From: Enterobacter cloacae complex sp. ECNIH7
Lineage (GTDB): Bacteria; Pseudomonadota; Gammaproteobacteria; Enterobacterales; Enterobacteriaceae
Length of the DNA stretch: 64,000 nucleotides
NCBI RefSeq assembly: GCF_002208095.1
Contig: NZ_CP017990.1
Location: 3,596,001-3,660,000 of the forward strand
Direction: 5' to 3'
The position numbers were made by a program, and so were the translations under genes. Within the stretch, counting starts at the first letter, position 1. Each line of letters starts with the position of its first letter. This document shows, piece by piece, positions 9,840 to 19,786 of the stretch. The notes beneath the pieces were generated by a model that saw only the letters and a list, made by a program, of their open reading frames with translations, had not been told where the DNA came from and made no database searches.

Positions 9840-12800
9840 ATGGCGAATTTTTTCATCGATCGCCCCATTTTTGCCTGGGTGCTTGCCATCCTGTTGTGTC
9901 TTACAGGTGTCCTGGCGATTACTTCACTTCCTGTTGAGCAATACCCCGATCTGGCACCGCCTAACGTGCGCGTAACAGCAAACTACCCCGGCGCTTCCGC
10001 ACAAACGCTGGAAAACACCGTGACGCAGGTTATCGAGCAGAACATGACGGGTCTGGATAACCTGATGTACATGTCCTCGCAAAGTAGCGCCACGGGTCAG
10101 GCGACGGTGACCCTGAGCTTTAAGGCGGGCACCGACCCGGACGAAGCGGTACAGCAGGTGCAAAACCAGCTGCAGTCGGCCATGCGCAAGCTACCCCAGG
10201 CGGTGCAGAATCAGGGCGTGACCGTGCGTAAAACCGGCGATACCAACATTTTGACCATCGCGTTTGTCTCGACGGATGGCTCGATGGATAAACAGGACAT
10301 CGCGGACTACGTCGCCAGTAATATTCAGGATCCCATCAGCCGGATTAACGGCGTCGGGGATATCGACGCCTACGGCTCACAATACTCCATGCGCATCTGG
10401 CTCGATCCCAACAAGCTCAACAGCTACCAGATGACGGCAACCGACGTGACGGATGCCATAAAGGCCCAGAACGCCCAGATTGCCGTGGGGCAACTGGGGG
10501 GAACGCCTTCCGTCGATAAGCAGGCCCTGAACGCCACCATTAATTCGCAATCCCTGCTGCAGACGCCGGACCAGTTCCGCAACATCACCCTGCGCGTGAA
10601 TCAGGACGGATCGGAAGTGCGTCTGGGCGATGTCGCCACGGTGGAAATGGGTGCGGAGAAATACGACTACCTGAGCCGCTTTAACGGCAATCAGGCCTCC
10701 GGTCTGGGGATAAAGCTTGCCTCCGGCGCGAACGAAATGGCCACGGCGAAACTGGTGCTGGACCGTCTGGACGAGCTTTCACAGTATTTCCCGCACGGGC
10801 TGGAGTATAAAGTCGCCTATGAAACCACCTCCTTCGTTAAAGCGTCGATCGAGGACGTGGTGAAGACCCTGCTGGAAGCCATCGCGCTGGTGTTCCTGGT
10901 GATGTACCTGTTCCTGCAAAATTTCCGTGCGACGCTGATCCCAACCATTGCCGTCCCCGTGGTGCTGCTGGGGACTTTTGCGGTGCTTTACGCGTTCGGG
11001 TACAGCATTAACACCCTGACGATGTTTGCGATGGTGCTGGCGATTGGCCTTCTGGTGGATGATGCCATCGTGGTGGTTGAAAACGTCGAGCGCATCATGA
11101 GCGAAGAAGGACTCTCGCCGCGCCAGGCGACGCGCAAATCCATGGGACAAATTCAGGGGGCGTTAGTCGGTATTGCGATGGTGCTGTCGGCGGTCTTTAT
11201 CCCGATGGCCTTCTTTGGCGGCACAACCGGGGCGATCTACCGCCAGTTCTCGATAACCATCGTCTCGGCAATGGTGCTCTCCGTGCTGGTCGCATTGATC
11301 CTCACCCCCGCGCTCTGCGCCACAATCCTGAAGCCGCTGCACAAAGGGGAGCATCACGGCCAAAAAGGGTTCTTCGGCTGGTTTAACCGGATGTTCAACC
11401 GCAATGCCGCGCGATATGAATCTGCCGTCGGGCGAGTGCTTCACCGCAGCCTGCGCTGGATGATGATTTACGTTGTGCTGCTGGGCGGCATGGTCTGGCT
11501 GTTTATGCATCTCCCCACCTCGTTCCTGCCGATGGAAGACCGGGGCATGTTCACCACCTCGGTGCAGCTTCCGAGCGGCGCAACGCAACAGCAGACGCTG
11601 AAAGTGGTTCAGAAAGTAGAGCAGTATTTCTTCACGAAAGAGAAGGATAACGTTGTATCGGTCTTCTCCACCGTCGGTTCCGGCCCTGGCGGAAACGGGC
11701 AGAACGTCGCCCGCATGTTTGTTCGTCTGAAGGACTGGGACGAGCGCGATACCAAAACCGGAACGTCATTCGCCATCATTGAACGTGCGACAAAAGCCTT
11801 TGCGCATATTAAAGAGGCGCGCGTCTTCGCCAGCAGCCCGCCGGCGATAAGCGGTCTGGGCAGTTCTGCCGGGTTTGATATGGAGCTGCAGGATCACGCT
11901 GGTGCGGGCCACACGGCGCTGATGGCGGCACGCGATAAGCTGTTAGCGCTGGCGGGCAACGATCCTGACCTGACCCGCGTTCGCCACAACGGTCTTGACG
12001 ACAGCCCGCAGCTGCAGGTGGATATCGATCAGCGTAAGGCGCAGGCGCTGGGCGTCTCGATCAACGATATCAACGACACCCTGCAAACGGCGTGGGGCTC
12101 GAGCTATGTGAATGACTTTATGGATCGCGGCCGCGTGAAAAAAGTGTATGTCCAGTCCGCCGCGCCGTTCCGCATGCTGCCGGACGATATTAACCGCTGG
12201 TTTGTCAGGAATAACGCTGGCGGCATGGTGCCGTTCTCTGCCTTTGCGACCTCGCACTGGGAGAGCGGTTCGCCGCGTCTGGAGCGCTATAACGGCTACT
12301 CTGCGGTTGAAATCGTCGGGGAAGCCGCGCCGGGCGTCAGTACCGGTACCGCCATGGATACCATGGAAAAACTGGTGCAGCAGCTGCCCGCCGGTTTTGG
12401 TCTGGAGTGGACGGCCATGTCCTACCAGGAGCGTCTCTCCGGAGCACAGGCTCCCGCACTTTACGCGCTCTCTCTGCTGGTGGTCTTCCTCTGCCTTGCC
12501 GCACTGTATGAGAGCTGGTCAGTCCCGTTCTCCGTCATGCTGGTCGTGCCGCTTGGGGTTATCGGTGCGCTGCTGGCGACCTGGATGCGCGGCCTCGAGA
12601 ACGACGTTTATTTCCAGGTGGGTCTGCTCACCGTAATTGGGCTATCGGCGAAAAACGCCATTCTGATCGTTGAATTTGCCAACGAGATGAATGCCAAAGG
12701 CCACGAGCTGATGGCCGCCACGCTGCACGCCTGCCGTCAGCGCTTACGCCCGATCCTGATGACGTCGCTGGCGTTCATCTTTGGCGTACTGCCGATGGCA

Positions 12801-12953
12801 ACCAGTACGGGCGCAGGCTCCAGCAGCCAGCATGCCGTCGGGACGGGGGTGATGGGCGGCATGATTTCGGCCACCATTCTGGCCATTTACTTCGTGCCGT
12901 TGTTCTTTGTGCTGGTGCGTCGTCGCTTCCCGCTAAAGGAACGCGCTGAGTAA
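9840..12953 (+). CDS. acrD: Aminoglycoside/multidrug RND efflux pump AcrD
   Basis: Inner-membrane RND transporter that works with AcrA and TolC and exports aminoglycosides and other polar or amphiphilic compounds using the proton gradient. The length of 1037 residues equals E. coli AcrD, and identity is high throughout. The TM4 proton-relay acids lie in [15 protein letters not shown] and the TM10 lysine in [13 protein letters not shown]. The two large periplasmic loops are complete. It stands alone with no linked membrane-fusion gene, as usual for acrD. A strong terminator follows. Confidence 0.97.
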   Translation: MANFFIDRPIFAWVLAILLCLTGVLAITSLPVEQYPDLAPPNVRVTANYPGASAQTLENTVTQVIEQNMTGLDNLMYMSSQSSATGQATVTLSFKAGTDPDEAVQQVQNQLQSAMRKLPQAVQNQGVTVRKTGDTNILTIAFVSTDGSMDKQDIADYVASNIQDPISRINGVGDIDAYGSQYSMRIWLDPNKLNSYQMTATDVTDAIKAQNAQIAVGQLGGTPSVDKQALNATINSQSLLQTPDQFRNITLRVNQDGSEVRLGDVATVEMGAEKYDYLSRFNGNQASGLGIKLASGANEMATAKLVLDRLDELSQYFPHGLEYKVAYETTSFVKASIEDVVKTLLEAIALVFLVMYLFLQNFRATLIPTIAVPVVLLGTFAVLYAFGYSINTLTMFAMVLAIGLLVDDAIVVVENVERIMSEEGLSPRQATRKSMGQIQGALVGIAMVLSAVFIPMAFFGGTTGAIYRQFSITIVSAMVLSVLVALILTPALCATILKPLHKGEHHGQKGFFGWFNRMFNRNAARYESAVGRVLHRSLRWMMIYVVLLGGMVWLFMHLPTSFLPMEDRGMFTTSVQLPSGATQQQTLKVVQKVEQYFFTKEKDNVVSVFSTVGSGPGGNGQNVARMFVRLKDWDERDTKTGTSFAIIERATKAFAHIKEARVFASSPPAISGLGSSAGFDMELQDHAGAGHTALMAARDKLLALAGNDPDLTRVRHNGLDDSPQLQVDIDQRKAQALGVSINDINDTLQTAWGSSYVNDFMDRGRVKKVYVQSAAPFRMLPDDINRWFVRNNAGGMVPFSAFATSHWESGSPRLERYNGYSAVEIVGEAAPGVSTGTAMDTMEKLVQQLPAGFGLEWTAMSYQERLSGAQAPALYALSLLVVFLCLAALYESWSVPFSVMLVVPLGVIGALLATWMRGLENDVYFQVGLLTVIGLSAKNAILIVEFANEMNAKGHELMAATLHACRQRLRPILMTSLAFIFGVLPMATSTGAGSSSQHAVGTGVMGGMISATILAIYFVPLFFVLVRRRFPLKERAE

Positions 12954-12964
12954 GTGATTGAAAT

Positions 12965-12996
12965 AAAAAAAGGCGGCATTATCGGCCGCCTTTTTA
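12965..12996 (+). terminator. Rho-independent terminator of acrD
   Basis: AAGGCGGC-ATTATC-GGCCGCCTT forms a strong GC stem starting 17 bases after the acrD stop, followed by a T run. The A run on the other side makes it potentially bidirectional, so it could also end ypfM transcripts. Confidence 0.9.
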
Positions 12997-13062
12997 TTGT
13001 GTGATTAATTCACACTATGGTTATTTTACTTATTTTAGTGCTCTTGCAATTCTTACTGAATG

Positions 13063-13122
13063 TCATTTACGAAGCATGCCTTCGATAAAATCTTTCCAGT
13101 TCCCCAGTTCACGTTCAATCAT
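13063..13122 (-). CDS. ypfM: Small protein YpfM (19 aa)
   Basis: A 60-base minus-strand reading frame encodes MIERELGNWKDFIEGMLRK, which differs from the E. coli small protein YpfM, as I recall it, by a single residue (Gly for Val at position 15). A clear ribosome binding site, GAGAGG, lies 6 bases before the ATG. It sits downstream of and convergent with acrD, as in E. coli. Function is unknown; the peptide is probably an amphipathic helix. Conservation against surrounding divergent intergenic DNA is the main evidence that it is real. Confidence 0.85.
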   Translation of the reverse strand: MIERELGNWKDFIEGMLRK

Positions 13123-13509
13123 AACAACCTCTCTTATTATTATGCGCATTCTACAAAAACGGACCATCATTGTGAAGACTATTTAACCAATTGCTGTGAT
13201 TGTACCCCACGTCCTGCGGGGATTTATGATAAATATGAACGGAGAGGCCTCAATTTTTTGTGACGGCTGGCAATATTTTGAAATAACCCTCCAAACGGGT
13301 GAGTATTATTTTACCCGCTGAGTTTATTCGAAATTTAAACTTTATGGACATCTATGCTTAAATGATGAAAGAATATTCAGCGTACAGATGTGAGTTGAAT
13401 TAATAAGAAGTGTAAATCCAGACGATTCCTGAATGTGTTATATTCCACTTAAGGATATATCTTCGAATTTACTGAACATTTAATCATCATTAGGTCAAAA
13501 GGATTCACC
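13123..13509. other. AT-rich intergenic region upstream of yffB
   Basis: About 390 bp of AT-rich sequence holding the leftward ypfM promoter and the rightward yffB-dapE promoter. No open frame with family likeness, RNA gene or strong palindrome is seen. AAAGGATTC at 13497-13505 precedes the yffB ATG. Confidence 0.5.
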
Positions 13510-13860
13510 ATGATTGTGATGTACGGCATTAAAAATTGCGACACCATCAAAAAAGCCCGCCGCTGGCTGGAAGCAAACGGCGTGGAGTATCGCTTCCACG
13601 ATTACCGTGCCGACGGGCTTGATGCAGAATTTCTGCATAGCGCGATCGGCGAACTGGGGTGGGAAGCACTGCTGAACACGCGCGGCACCACCTGGCGTAA
13701 GCTGGACGAATCTCTGCGCGCCAGCATCAACGACGCCGACAGCGCGGCAAAACTGATGCTCGAGATGCCGGCAATTATCAAACGCCCATTGCTCTGCGCG
13801 CCAGGGCAGCCTATGCTGCTGGGTTTCAGTGAAACCCTTTATTCCGACTTTTTTCGTTGA
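13510..13860 (+). CDS. yffB: ArsC/Spx-family thioredoxin-fold protein YffB
   Basis: 116-residue thioredoxin-fold protein of the ArsC/Spx type. The N-terminal [16 protein letters not shown] carries the single redox-type cysteine in NCDTIK instead of the C-X5-R of true arsenate reductases, and RPLL near residue 94 is the family cis-proline region. Function is unclear in E. coli, where glutathione-dependent thiol reductase activity has been suggested. It starts 10 bases before dapE, so the two genes are co-transcribed. Confidence 0.92.
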   Translation: MIVMYGIKNCDTIKKARRWLEANGVEYRFHDYRADGLDAEFLHSAIGELGWEALLNTRGTTWRKLDESLRASINDADSAAKLMLEMPAIIKRPLLCAPGQPMLLGFSETLYSDFFR

Positions 13861-13870
13861 GGTGTAGTTT

Positions 13871-14998
13871 ATGTCATGCCCGGTCATTGAGCTGACTCAG
13901 CAGCTTATTCGCCGTCCTTCCCTTAGCCCGGACGACGCAGGTTGTCAGGCACTTATGATTGAGCGCCTGCGTGCCATCGGTTTTACCGTTGAACGCATGG
14001 ATTTTGGCGATACCCAGAACTTCTGGGCGTGGCGCGGCCAGGGTGAAACGCTGGCCTTTGCCGGGCATACTGACGTCGTTCCCGCCGGTGACGCGGATCG
14101 CTGGATCAACCCGCCGTTTGAGCCGACTATCCGCGACGGCATGCTGTTTGGTCGCGGCGCGGCAGACATGAAAGGCTCGCTGGCGGCGATGGTCGTGGCG
14201 GCAGAACGCTTTGTGGCTCAGCATCCAAACCACAAAAACCGTCTGGCGTTTTTAATCACCTCCGACGAAGAAGCCAGCGCCCATAACGGTACCGTGAAGG
14301 TCGTTGAAGCGCTGATGGCGCGTAACGAGCGTCTCGACTACTGTCTGGTTGGTGAGCCGTCCAGTACCGAAGTGGTGGGCGATGTCGTCAAAAACGGGCG
14401 CCGCGGCTCGCTGACCTGTAACCTGACCATTCACGGCGTTCAGGGGCACGTTGCTTATCCGCATCTGGCCGATAACCCGGTTCATCGCGCTGCGCCGATG
14501 CTGAGCGAGCTGGTGGGCATCGAGTGGGATAAAGGCAACGAATTCTTCCCGCCGACCAGCATGCAGATCGCGAACGTCAAGGCCGGGACCGGCAGCAACA
14601 ACGTGATCCCGGGTGATTACTTCGTCCAGTTTAACTTCCGCTTCAGCACCGAACTGACCGATGAGACGATCAAGGCGCGCGTCGTCGCCCTGCTGGAAAA
14701 ATATCATCTGCGCTACACCGTGGAGTGGTGGCTTTCCGGCCAGCCGTTCCTGACGCAGCGTGGCAAACTGGTGGATGCGGTGGTGAACGCCATCGAGCAC
14801 TATAATGAAATTAAGCCACAGCTGCTGACAACGGGTGGCACCTCAGACGGACGCTTTATCGCCCGTATGGGCGCCCAGGTTGTCGAACTGGGTCCAGTGA
14901 ACGCAACCATTCATAAAATCAATGAGTGTGTCAATGCGGCAGATTTGCAACTGCTGGCCCGTATGTATCAACGTATTATGGAGCAACTCGTCGCCTGA
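13871..14998 (+). CDS. dapE: Succinyl-diaminopimelate desuccinylase
   Basis: Cytoplasmic zinc hydrolase of the lysine/diaminopimelate pathway, making LL-diaminopimelate and succinate. It has 375 residues, the normal length. Metal ligands and catalytic acids of the M20 fold are visible: H66 and D68 in GHTDVV, D99 in [10 protein letters not shown]133-E134 in [10 protein letters not shown], and a C-terminal His in [15 protein letters not shown] lies just before ATG 13871. The gene follows yffB at 10 bases and is followed by ypfN at 24 bases, the same operon order as E. coli. Confidence 0.97.
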   Translation: MSCPVIELTQQLIRRPSLSPDDAGCQALMIERLRAIGFTVERMDFGDTQNFWAWRGQGETLAFAGHTDVVPAGDADRWINPPFEPTIRDGMLFGRGAADMKGSLAAMVVAAERFVAQHPNHKNRLAFLITSDEEASAHNGTVKVVEALMARNERLDYCLVGEPSSTEVVGDVVKNGRRGSLTCNLTIHGVQGHVAYPHLADNPVHRAAPMLSELVGIEWDKGNEFFPPTSMQIANVKAGTGSNNVIPGDYFVQFNFRFSTELTDETIKARVVALLEKYHLRYTVEWWLSGQPFLTQRGKLVDAVVNAIEHYNEIKPQLLTTGGTSDGRFIARMGAQVVELGPVNATIHKINECVNAADLQLLARMYQRIMEQLVA

Positions 14999-15022
14999 CG
15001 AACGCTCTGAGAGGAATAGCGA

Positions 15023-15220
15023 ATGGATTGGCTTTCAAAGTACTGGTGGATTCTGGTGTTAGTTTTTCTGGTTGGCGTACTGCTGAACGTGATTAAAGAT
15101 CTTAAGCGCGTTGACCATAAAAAATTTCTCGCCAACAAACCGGATCTTCCCCCGCACCGTGATTTTAACGACAAGTGGGACGATGACGACGACTGGCCGA
15201 ACAAGGACCAAAAGAAGTAA
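15023..15220 (+). CDS. ypfN: UPF0370 small membrane protein YpfN
   Basis: 65-residue protein. One N-terminal membrane segment ([17 protein letters not shown], residues about 7-24) is followed by a short charged tail rich in Asp and Lys ([16 protein letters not shown]). Its function is unknown. It matches the UPF0370 family found after dapE in Enterobacterales, and AGAGG lies before the ATG. The hairpin just downstream probably ends the yffB-dapE-ypfN transcript. Confidence 0.9.
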   Translation: MDWLSKYWWILVLVFLVGVLLNVIKDLKRVDHKKFLANKPDLPPHRDFNDKWDDDDDWPNKDQKK

Positions 15221-15227
15221 TCGTTAA

Positions 15228-15256
15228 GTTTCCCCTCTCCCCGGGAGAGGGGGAAA
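15228..15256. terminator. Bidirectional hairpin between ypfN and ypfH
   Basis: GTTTCCCC-TCTCCC/GGGAGA-GGGGGAAAC forms a long, nearly perfect stem with one bulged G, between two convergent genes. It has no strong T run, so termination efficiency is uncertain. It belongs to the CCCTCTCC/GGAGAGGG repeat family also seen at 22.95 and 58.6 kb. Confidence 0.6.
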
Positions 15257-15258
15257 CC

Positions 15259-15954
15259 TCACATAAACTCTACAATATCATCGTTATCCGGCTTACCGCC
15301 GCTGAGCGCTTCATCAAAGTAGTGCTTCGGTACGGTATAGCGCAAACGATCGAGCGCGAACTGCATGCTACGGTCGTCAATCGCGTGGCCCAGATCGTCC
15401 ACGATATCCAGCGTCACGTCCCCACCTTCGCGAATCAGCGCTTCCTGGGCGGCAACCGCATGCGAGAGCTCAATCACCCGGTCTTCACCACCGTGGATCA
15501 GGTGGATCGTGGTCTGCGTGGTCGCGCTTGTCGGTAACGTCGCAAAGCGGCCGTTAAACGCAATGACGCGTGACGCCAGACCCGGCTTCGCTTTTACGCT
15601 TTCCAGCGACATGATTGACCCCTGCGAGAAGCCAATCAGCGCGGTCGCGTCGGCACCCACGCCGCTCTGCTGCTGCCAGTAGCGGACGATGTCGATAAAG
15701 GTGGGCATGATGGCGTCGATGCGAGCCTGACGATTCTCTTCCGTCACGCCCTGAACAGAGAACCACTGGCGTCCGTTCGGACCGCATGGCTCTACGCCAC
15801 CGATGCTGACAATCAATGCCTCCGGAAAAACGGGCGCAAACCAGCTGCCAATCTGACCCATATTGACGGCATTATCGCCTACGCCATGAAACAGAAGCAG
15901 TAACTGTTTAGCCGGTTTGTCAGGGCTTTGAACAACAAAATGGTCGTGTTTCAT
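15259..15954 (-). CDS. ypfH: Carboxylesterase YpfH (alpha/beta hydrolase)
   Basis: 231-residue cytoplasmic esterase of the phospholipase/carboxylesterase family. The nucleophile elbow is GFSQGS, the oxyanion region is LLLFHGVGDN near residue 22, and the likely catalytic His lies in DLGHAID. I chose ATG 15954 (MKHDHFVVQSPDKP), which matches E. coli and has GGAGAC before it; the frame extends upstream to 16014 without family likeness. It follows tmcA on the minus strand by 73 bases, so it may be read with ypfJ-tmcA. Confidence 0.93.
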   Translation of the reverse strand: MKHDHFVVQSPDKPAKQLLLLFHGVGDNAVNMGQIGSWFAPVFPEALIVSIGGVEPCGPNGRQWFSVQGVTEENRQARIDAIMPTFIDIVRYWQQQSGVGADATALIGFSQGSIMSLESVKAKPGLASRVIAFNGRFATLPTSATTQTTIHLIHGGEDRVIELSHAVAAQEALIREGGDVTLDIVDDLGHAIDDRSMQFALDRLRYTVPKHYFDEALSGGKPDNDDIVEFM

Positions 15955-16027
15955 GGTGGTCTCCTTAATAGATGACCTGGATTCTACGCCTCCCGACGTG
16001 AATGACCATGCCACTTTACTGATGAAG

Positions 16028-17974
16028 TCATTGAAAAAATTGCCATTGCAAAATGTCTTCTTTCAACTGCTGGCAGCGCGGATAGTCAAGGCTTTCAATC
16101 GCTTGCGCAGTTTCACTCCGCAACGTTGCCAGCAACGCTTTTCGCCCGACGTCTTCAACTTTCCCTTCCATTTTCCCTCGCAGGGCCGGAAGCGGCATGT
16201 CCACGGTTAACAACAGCCGCGTCAGTGCGGCAACCGAGGTTGAAAACGCCCGATGCGCAAAAGCAAACCCCGCCAGCTCCAGCCAGTCGTCATTATTAAG
16301 GGTAGCTTCCCAGCCGTCTTCCACGGGGATCTTTTCACCGTTCCAGGCCGATAGCACCCGCGCATCGCGCTTCAGACGCCGCTGCGCCTGCTCGCACAGC
16401 TGACGCCCAGCCTCGCTCTGCGGCAGCAACGCCATCGCGGTGTAGCAGCCGCTGCTGGCTTCACGATGGCTGCCCATCCGCACCAGCACAAAGCCGCACT
16501 GCTGCCAGAAACGCCAAAGCTCATCGGTATAGCCGAAGCTCACCGACAGATAATCTTCGCCGCTGGCGCTGCGAACAAGCGCCTGGCCAATCCCTTCCCG
16601 CTGACGGTGAGGATGTACGGCAATGCGGGTGACCCGTCGTCCTCTGAGCGTCGCCGCCAGCGGAGAGCCGCCGTGCGCCGCCAGGGACTGCGCCACCAGG
16701 TTACCGCGCGGACGCCGGTATCCTGCCCACACGGCGCGGCTAAGCTCAGGGGAGAGCCCGCCCTCCTCCACCAGCCAGAGCGCCCCGGCGATATCCGGGT
16801 CCGTTTCGGCAACGGCAAACCGCTGCCCGGGCGCGTCCATCATGCGGCGTAAATCGAGCGGCGAGGTGCGATAATGCGCCGCGCAGAGGAGTTCGTATAC
16901 GCTCGCTGCAAGCGCCGGGCGGCGTTCCCAGGCCTCCGGGGTCAGGGAGGTTAAACGCACCTCTCCCTCCGGGCGGCGGTCGATCAGCGTATCGTCAAAC
17001 AGCAGCGCGCTGGCGACAACCCGCTCAAGCGGGCAGCTCGCCGCCCAGCGTACCGGTGTAGATAAGCTGTAGCGCTGCAGCCCGGTAAACCGACCGCAGA
17101 ATTTAAGCAGGAATCCCCGGCCCGTCCCTTCATAGCCCTGCACCGTGGTGGTCAACAACACGCGAGGGAAACGGACAGCCAGCTTTTCCAGCAGAGGTCC
17201 GGGGATAGCAGCGGCTTCATCAACAATCAGCCAGTCAGCCCCGCGTGAAGAGGCAAGCAGCGCGTCCGGGGCCATAAAATGAAAACGCTCTCCGGCGAAG
17301 CGGGCGATGATATCCGTCGCCCCTTTCGACGGCGCGGTAACCACGGCGCTGCCCGCAATGCGGTTCAGCAACATGCCTGCCAGGGCTGATTTTCCGCGCC
17401 CGCGCGCGGCGGTAACGGCCACGATGCCCTCCGCCATCCCCTGCAGCACGTCCAGGATCTCAGCCTGCTCGCGCTGCGGTGCGCCGCTGGCAGGCTGCCA
17501 GTCTGGCGCGTCGGGTAAAGGCGGAAGGGAAAACGCGCGGCCCTGAAGCCAGACAATCGCGTCGGGATCGACGGCAATCGTCCGGCAGAAATGGTGGACA
17601 AAATGCGGCGTGGCTATCGCTTCTGCGCTGTCGCTCCAGCGCAGTGAATCGCTGTCTGGCAACCCGGACCACGCGTCGAGCGGCGGAACCCGCAGCACCA
17701 GAAGGCTTCCGGCGCTTAGCGTTCCGCTCAGGGCGGCAAACGCGGCGACATCAAACCCGGCGCTGGCGTCAAAAACGGCATGCCGGAACTCGCGTCCCAG
17801 CAGACCGCTGATGGCTTTTGAAGGATGTTCGTCAAGCCTTACCCAGTCTCCGGGCAAGGCGTCACGCAGGGCAAGCGCCTGGGTTAACGTCCACTGCGCC
17901 TCGCCGCTGAGCACCACCAGCCGACGATGGCCGGTGCGCTCAAGCTCGCTTATCAGCTGTTCAAACTGCAGCAT
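16028..17974 (-). CDS. tmcA: tRNA(Met) cytidine acetyltransferase TmcA
   Basis: Makes N4-acetylcytidine at the wobble base of elongator tRNA-Met, using acetyl-CoA and ATP/GTP. It has 648 residues, slightly shorter than E. coli (671). Order of parts: an N-terminal DUF1726-type domain, a RecD-like helicase fold with Walker A (RGRGKSAL near residue 192) and Walker B (LIVDEAAAIPGPLL), a GNAT domain (RIAVHPHRQREGIGQALV), and a C-terminal tRNA-binding tail. Its ATG overlaps the stop of ypfJ by one base (TAATG), so translation is probably coupled. Confidence 0.95.
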   Translation of the reverse strand: MLQFEQLISELERTGHRRLVVLSGEAQWTLTQALALRDALPGDWVRLDEHPSKAISGLLGREFRHAVFDASAGFDVAAFAALSGTLSAGSLLVLRVPPLDAWSGLPDSDSLRWSDSAEAIATPHFVHHFCRTIAVDPDAIVWLQGRAFSLPPLPDAPDWQPASGAPQREQAEILDVLQGMAEGIVAVTAARGRGKSALAGMLLNRIAGSAVVTAPSKGATDIIARFAGERFHFMAPDALLASSRGADWLIVDEAAAIPGPLLEKLAVRFPRVLLTTTVQGYEGTGRGFLLKFCGRFTGLQRYSLSTPVRWAASCPLERVVASALLFDDTLIDRRPEGEVRLTSLTPEAWERRPALAASVYELLCAAHYRTSPLDLRRMMDAPGQRFAVAETDPDIAGALWLVEEGGLSPELSRAVWAGYRRPRGNLVAQSLAAHGGSPLAATLRGRRVTRIAVHPHRQREGIGQALVRSASGEDYLSVSFGYTDELWRFWQQCGFVLVRMGSHREASSGCYTAMALLPQSEAGRQLCEQAQRRLKRDARVLSAWNGEKIPVEDGWEATLNNDDWLELAGFAFAHRAFSTSVAALTRLLLTVDMPLPALRGKMEGKVEDVGRKALLATLRSETAQAIESLDYPRCQQLKEDILQWQFFQ

Positions 17975-18843
17975 TACATCGCTTTGCCGAAGGTATTACA
18001 CTGCGCCGGATCGCCGCTGTCGAAGCCGCGTTTAAACCAGCTATAGCGCTGCTGTGAGGTACCGTGAGTGAAGCTGTCCGGCACGACGCGCCCCTGGCTT
18101 TGCTGCTGAAGGCGGTCGTCACCGATAGCCTGAGCGGCATTTAACGCCTCTTCAAGATCGCCGGATTCCAGCACGCCCTGCTGCTGCATGCTGTGGCCCC
18201 AGACGCCCGCGAAGCAGTCCGCCTGCAGCTCCATTTTAACGGAAAGGCGGTTCACTTCCGCCTGAGACGCATTTTGCTGGAGCTGGCGCACTTTTGGCTC
18301 AATCCCCAGCAGCTTTTGCACGTGATGACCGACTTCATGCGCGATCACGTAGCCCTGGGCAAAATCACCGTCGGCGCCAAGCTTGCGTTTCATGTCATCG
18401 TAAAAAGAGAGATCGATATAGACGGTGCCGTCTGCCGGGCAGTAGAACGGCCCCATCACAGATTGCCCGGTACCGCATCCGGTGCGGGTTGCCCCCCGGT
18501 ACATCACCAGCTTCGGCTGCTGGTAGGTACGCCCCATCTTCTCAAACAGCTGACTCCAGGTGTCTTCTGTTGTGGCGAGAATAACGGAGGTAAATTTGGC
18601 CGCTTCATCTTCATTCGGGCTGATGGAGCGCTGAGAATGCTGCTGCTGTTGCAGCGGCTGACCGGTCATTAAACCGGTGAGATCGACGCCGTAGTACCCC
18701 GCGACTAAAACCACAATCAGCAGGATTATCCCGCCCTTGCCGCTGGGTAACCGGAAGCCTGGCCCACCCATTGAAGGACCGCCGCCGCCATCACTGCGTC
18801 TGTCTTCTACATTGTCACTTTCACGACGCCCTTGCCAGCGCAT
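17974..18843 (-). CDS. ypfJ: Membrane-anchored zinc metalloprotease-like protein YpfJ
   Basis: 289-residue protein of the putative neutral zinc metallopeptidase family. After a charged N-terminus ([15 protein letters not shown]) comes one membrane segment (about residues 37-55, [17 protein letters not shown]). The periplasmic-type domain carries the zinc motif HEVGHH, and [11 protein letters not shown] supplies the third ligand. Substrate unknown. ATG 18843 gives [11 protein letters not shown] as in E. coli; a GTG at 18849 is an alternative. It is translationally coupled to tmcA. Confidence 0.92.
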   Translation of the reverse strand: MRWQGRRESDNVEDRRSDGGGGPSMGGPGFRLPSGKGGIILLIVVLVAGYYGVDLTGLMTGQPLQQQQHSQRSISPNEDEAAKFTSVILATTEDTWSQLFEKMGRTYQQPKLVMYRGATRTGCGTGQSVMGPFYCPADGTVYIDLSFYDDMKRKLGADGDFAQGYVIAHEVGHHVQKLLGIEPKVRQLQQNASQAEVNRLSVKMELQADCFAGVWGHSMQQQGVLESGDLEEALNAAQAIGDDRLQQQSQGRVVPDSFTHGTSQQRYSWFKRGFDSGDPAQCNTFGKAM

Positions 18844-18927
18844 AACCACCTCGAACTATTCCATTTATAATAGCTATGATCGTAGGCGGTTAACGGCAAG
18901 ATTACCATAGGAAACAAAGGTAAGACG

Positions 18928-18952
18928 CCAAAGGATGCAAACATCCTTTGGC
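18928..18952 (-). terminator. Hairpin after purC
   Basis: GCCAAAGGATG-CAAA-CATCCTTTGGC is a perfect 11-base inverted repeat 12 bases beyond the purC stop. The following T tract on the minus strand is weak, so it may act as a terminator or as an mRNA end stabiliser. Confidence 0.6.
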
Positions 18953-18963
18953 AAGTGAGGAAG

Positions 18964-19677
18964 TTAGTCGAGCTTAACGCCTAAACGGTGAGCAACCGCT
19001 TCGTACGCTTCAATCAGACCACCCAGGCTCTGACGGAAACGGTCTTTGTCCATTTTATCCAGGGTTTCTTTATCCCACAGGCGGCTACCGTCCGGTGAGA
19101 ACTCATCGCCCAGCACCACTTCACCTTTGAACAGACCAAACTCCAGCTTGAAGTCGACGAGGATCAGGCCCGCGTCATCAAACAGTTTTTTCAACACGTC
19201 GTTGGCTTTGTAGGTCAGCTCTTTCATGCGTGCCAGGTTCTCCTGATTCACCCAGCCGAAGGTTTCGCAGTAGGATTCGTTGACCATCGGGTCGTGCATG
19301 GCATCGTTTTTCAGGAACAGGTCGAACAGCGGTGGATTCAGTTCGATACCTTCTTCAATGCCGAGACGCTTCACCAGGGAGCCCGCCGCACGGTTACGAA
19401 TAACGCACTCAACCGGAACCATATCCAGTTTTTTCACCAGACATTCCGTATCGGACAGCAACGCTTCCATCTGGGTCGGGATGCCCGCTTCGGCCAGTTT
19501 GGTCATAATGAAGTGGTTAAACTTGTTGTTCACCATGCCTTTACGATCGAACTGCTCAATGCGTGCGCCATCCCCTGCTGACGTATCATTGCGGAACTCG
19601 AGCACCAACAGATCCGGGTTTTCCGTGCTGTATACGGTCTTCGCTTTGCCACGATACAACTCAGCTTGCTTCTGCAT
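18964..19677 (-). CDS. purC: SAICAR synthetase
   Basis: Phosphoribosylaminoimidazole-succinocarboxamide synthase of purine synthesis: joins aspartate to CAIR with ATP use. The 237-residue protein is nearly identical to E. coli PurC, including [10 protein letters not shown] near the N-terminus and VDFKLEFG and [14 protein letters not shown] in the active site. I chose ATG 19677 because AGGAG at 19686-19690 then has an 8-base spacing; the ATG two codons upstream would leave only 2 bases. A PurR-box match upstream indicates purine repression independent of dapA-bamC. Confidence 0.97.
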   Translation of the reverse strand: MQKQAELYRGKAKTVYSTENPDLLVLEFRNDTSAGDGARIEQFDRKGMVNNKFNHFIMTKLAEAGIPTQMEALLSDTECLVKKLDMVPVECVIRNRAAGSLVKRLGIEEGIELNPPLFDLFLKNDAMHDPMVNESYCETFGWVNQENLARMKELTYKANDVLKKLFDDAGLILVDFKLEFGLFKGEVVLGDEFSPDGSRLWDKETLDKMDKDRFRQSLGGLIEAYEAVAHRLGVKLD

Positions 19678-19729
19678 CTTCATTACTCCTGGTGTGATGA
19701 TTTGTGTTCAAAACTGGGGATATTATGCC

Positions 19730-19745
19730 ACGCACACGTTTGCGT
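19730..19745. promoter_or_regulatory. PurR box upstream of purC
   Basis: ACGCACACGTTTGCGT matches 15 of 16 bases of the PurR operator ACGCAAACGTTTGCGT. It sits about 53-68 bases before the purC ATG, where a repressor would block the promoter. In the pur regulon PurR binds with hypoxanthine or guanine as co-repressor. Confidence 0.85.
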
Positions 19746-19756
19746 AGCACTAAAAT

Positions 19757-19781
19757 AAAAAGGGCTGGATTCACCAGCCCT
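19757..19781 (-). terminator. Terminator of dapA-bamC
   Basis: AGGGCTGG-ATTC-ACCAGCCCT stem just after the bamC stop, followed on the minus strand by TTTTTATTTTAG. A typical rho-independent terminator separating bamC from purC. Confidence 0.85.
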
Positions 19782-19786
19782 CGTAT

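Noticed and set aside
13001..13263. Two plus-strand frames of 61 and 67 codons after acrD
   Set aside because: Overlap the conserved ypfM on the other strand; no family likeness or good ribosome binding site.
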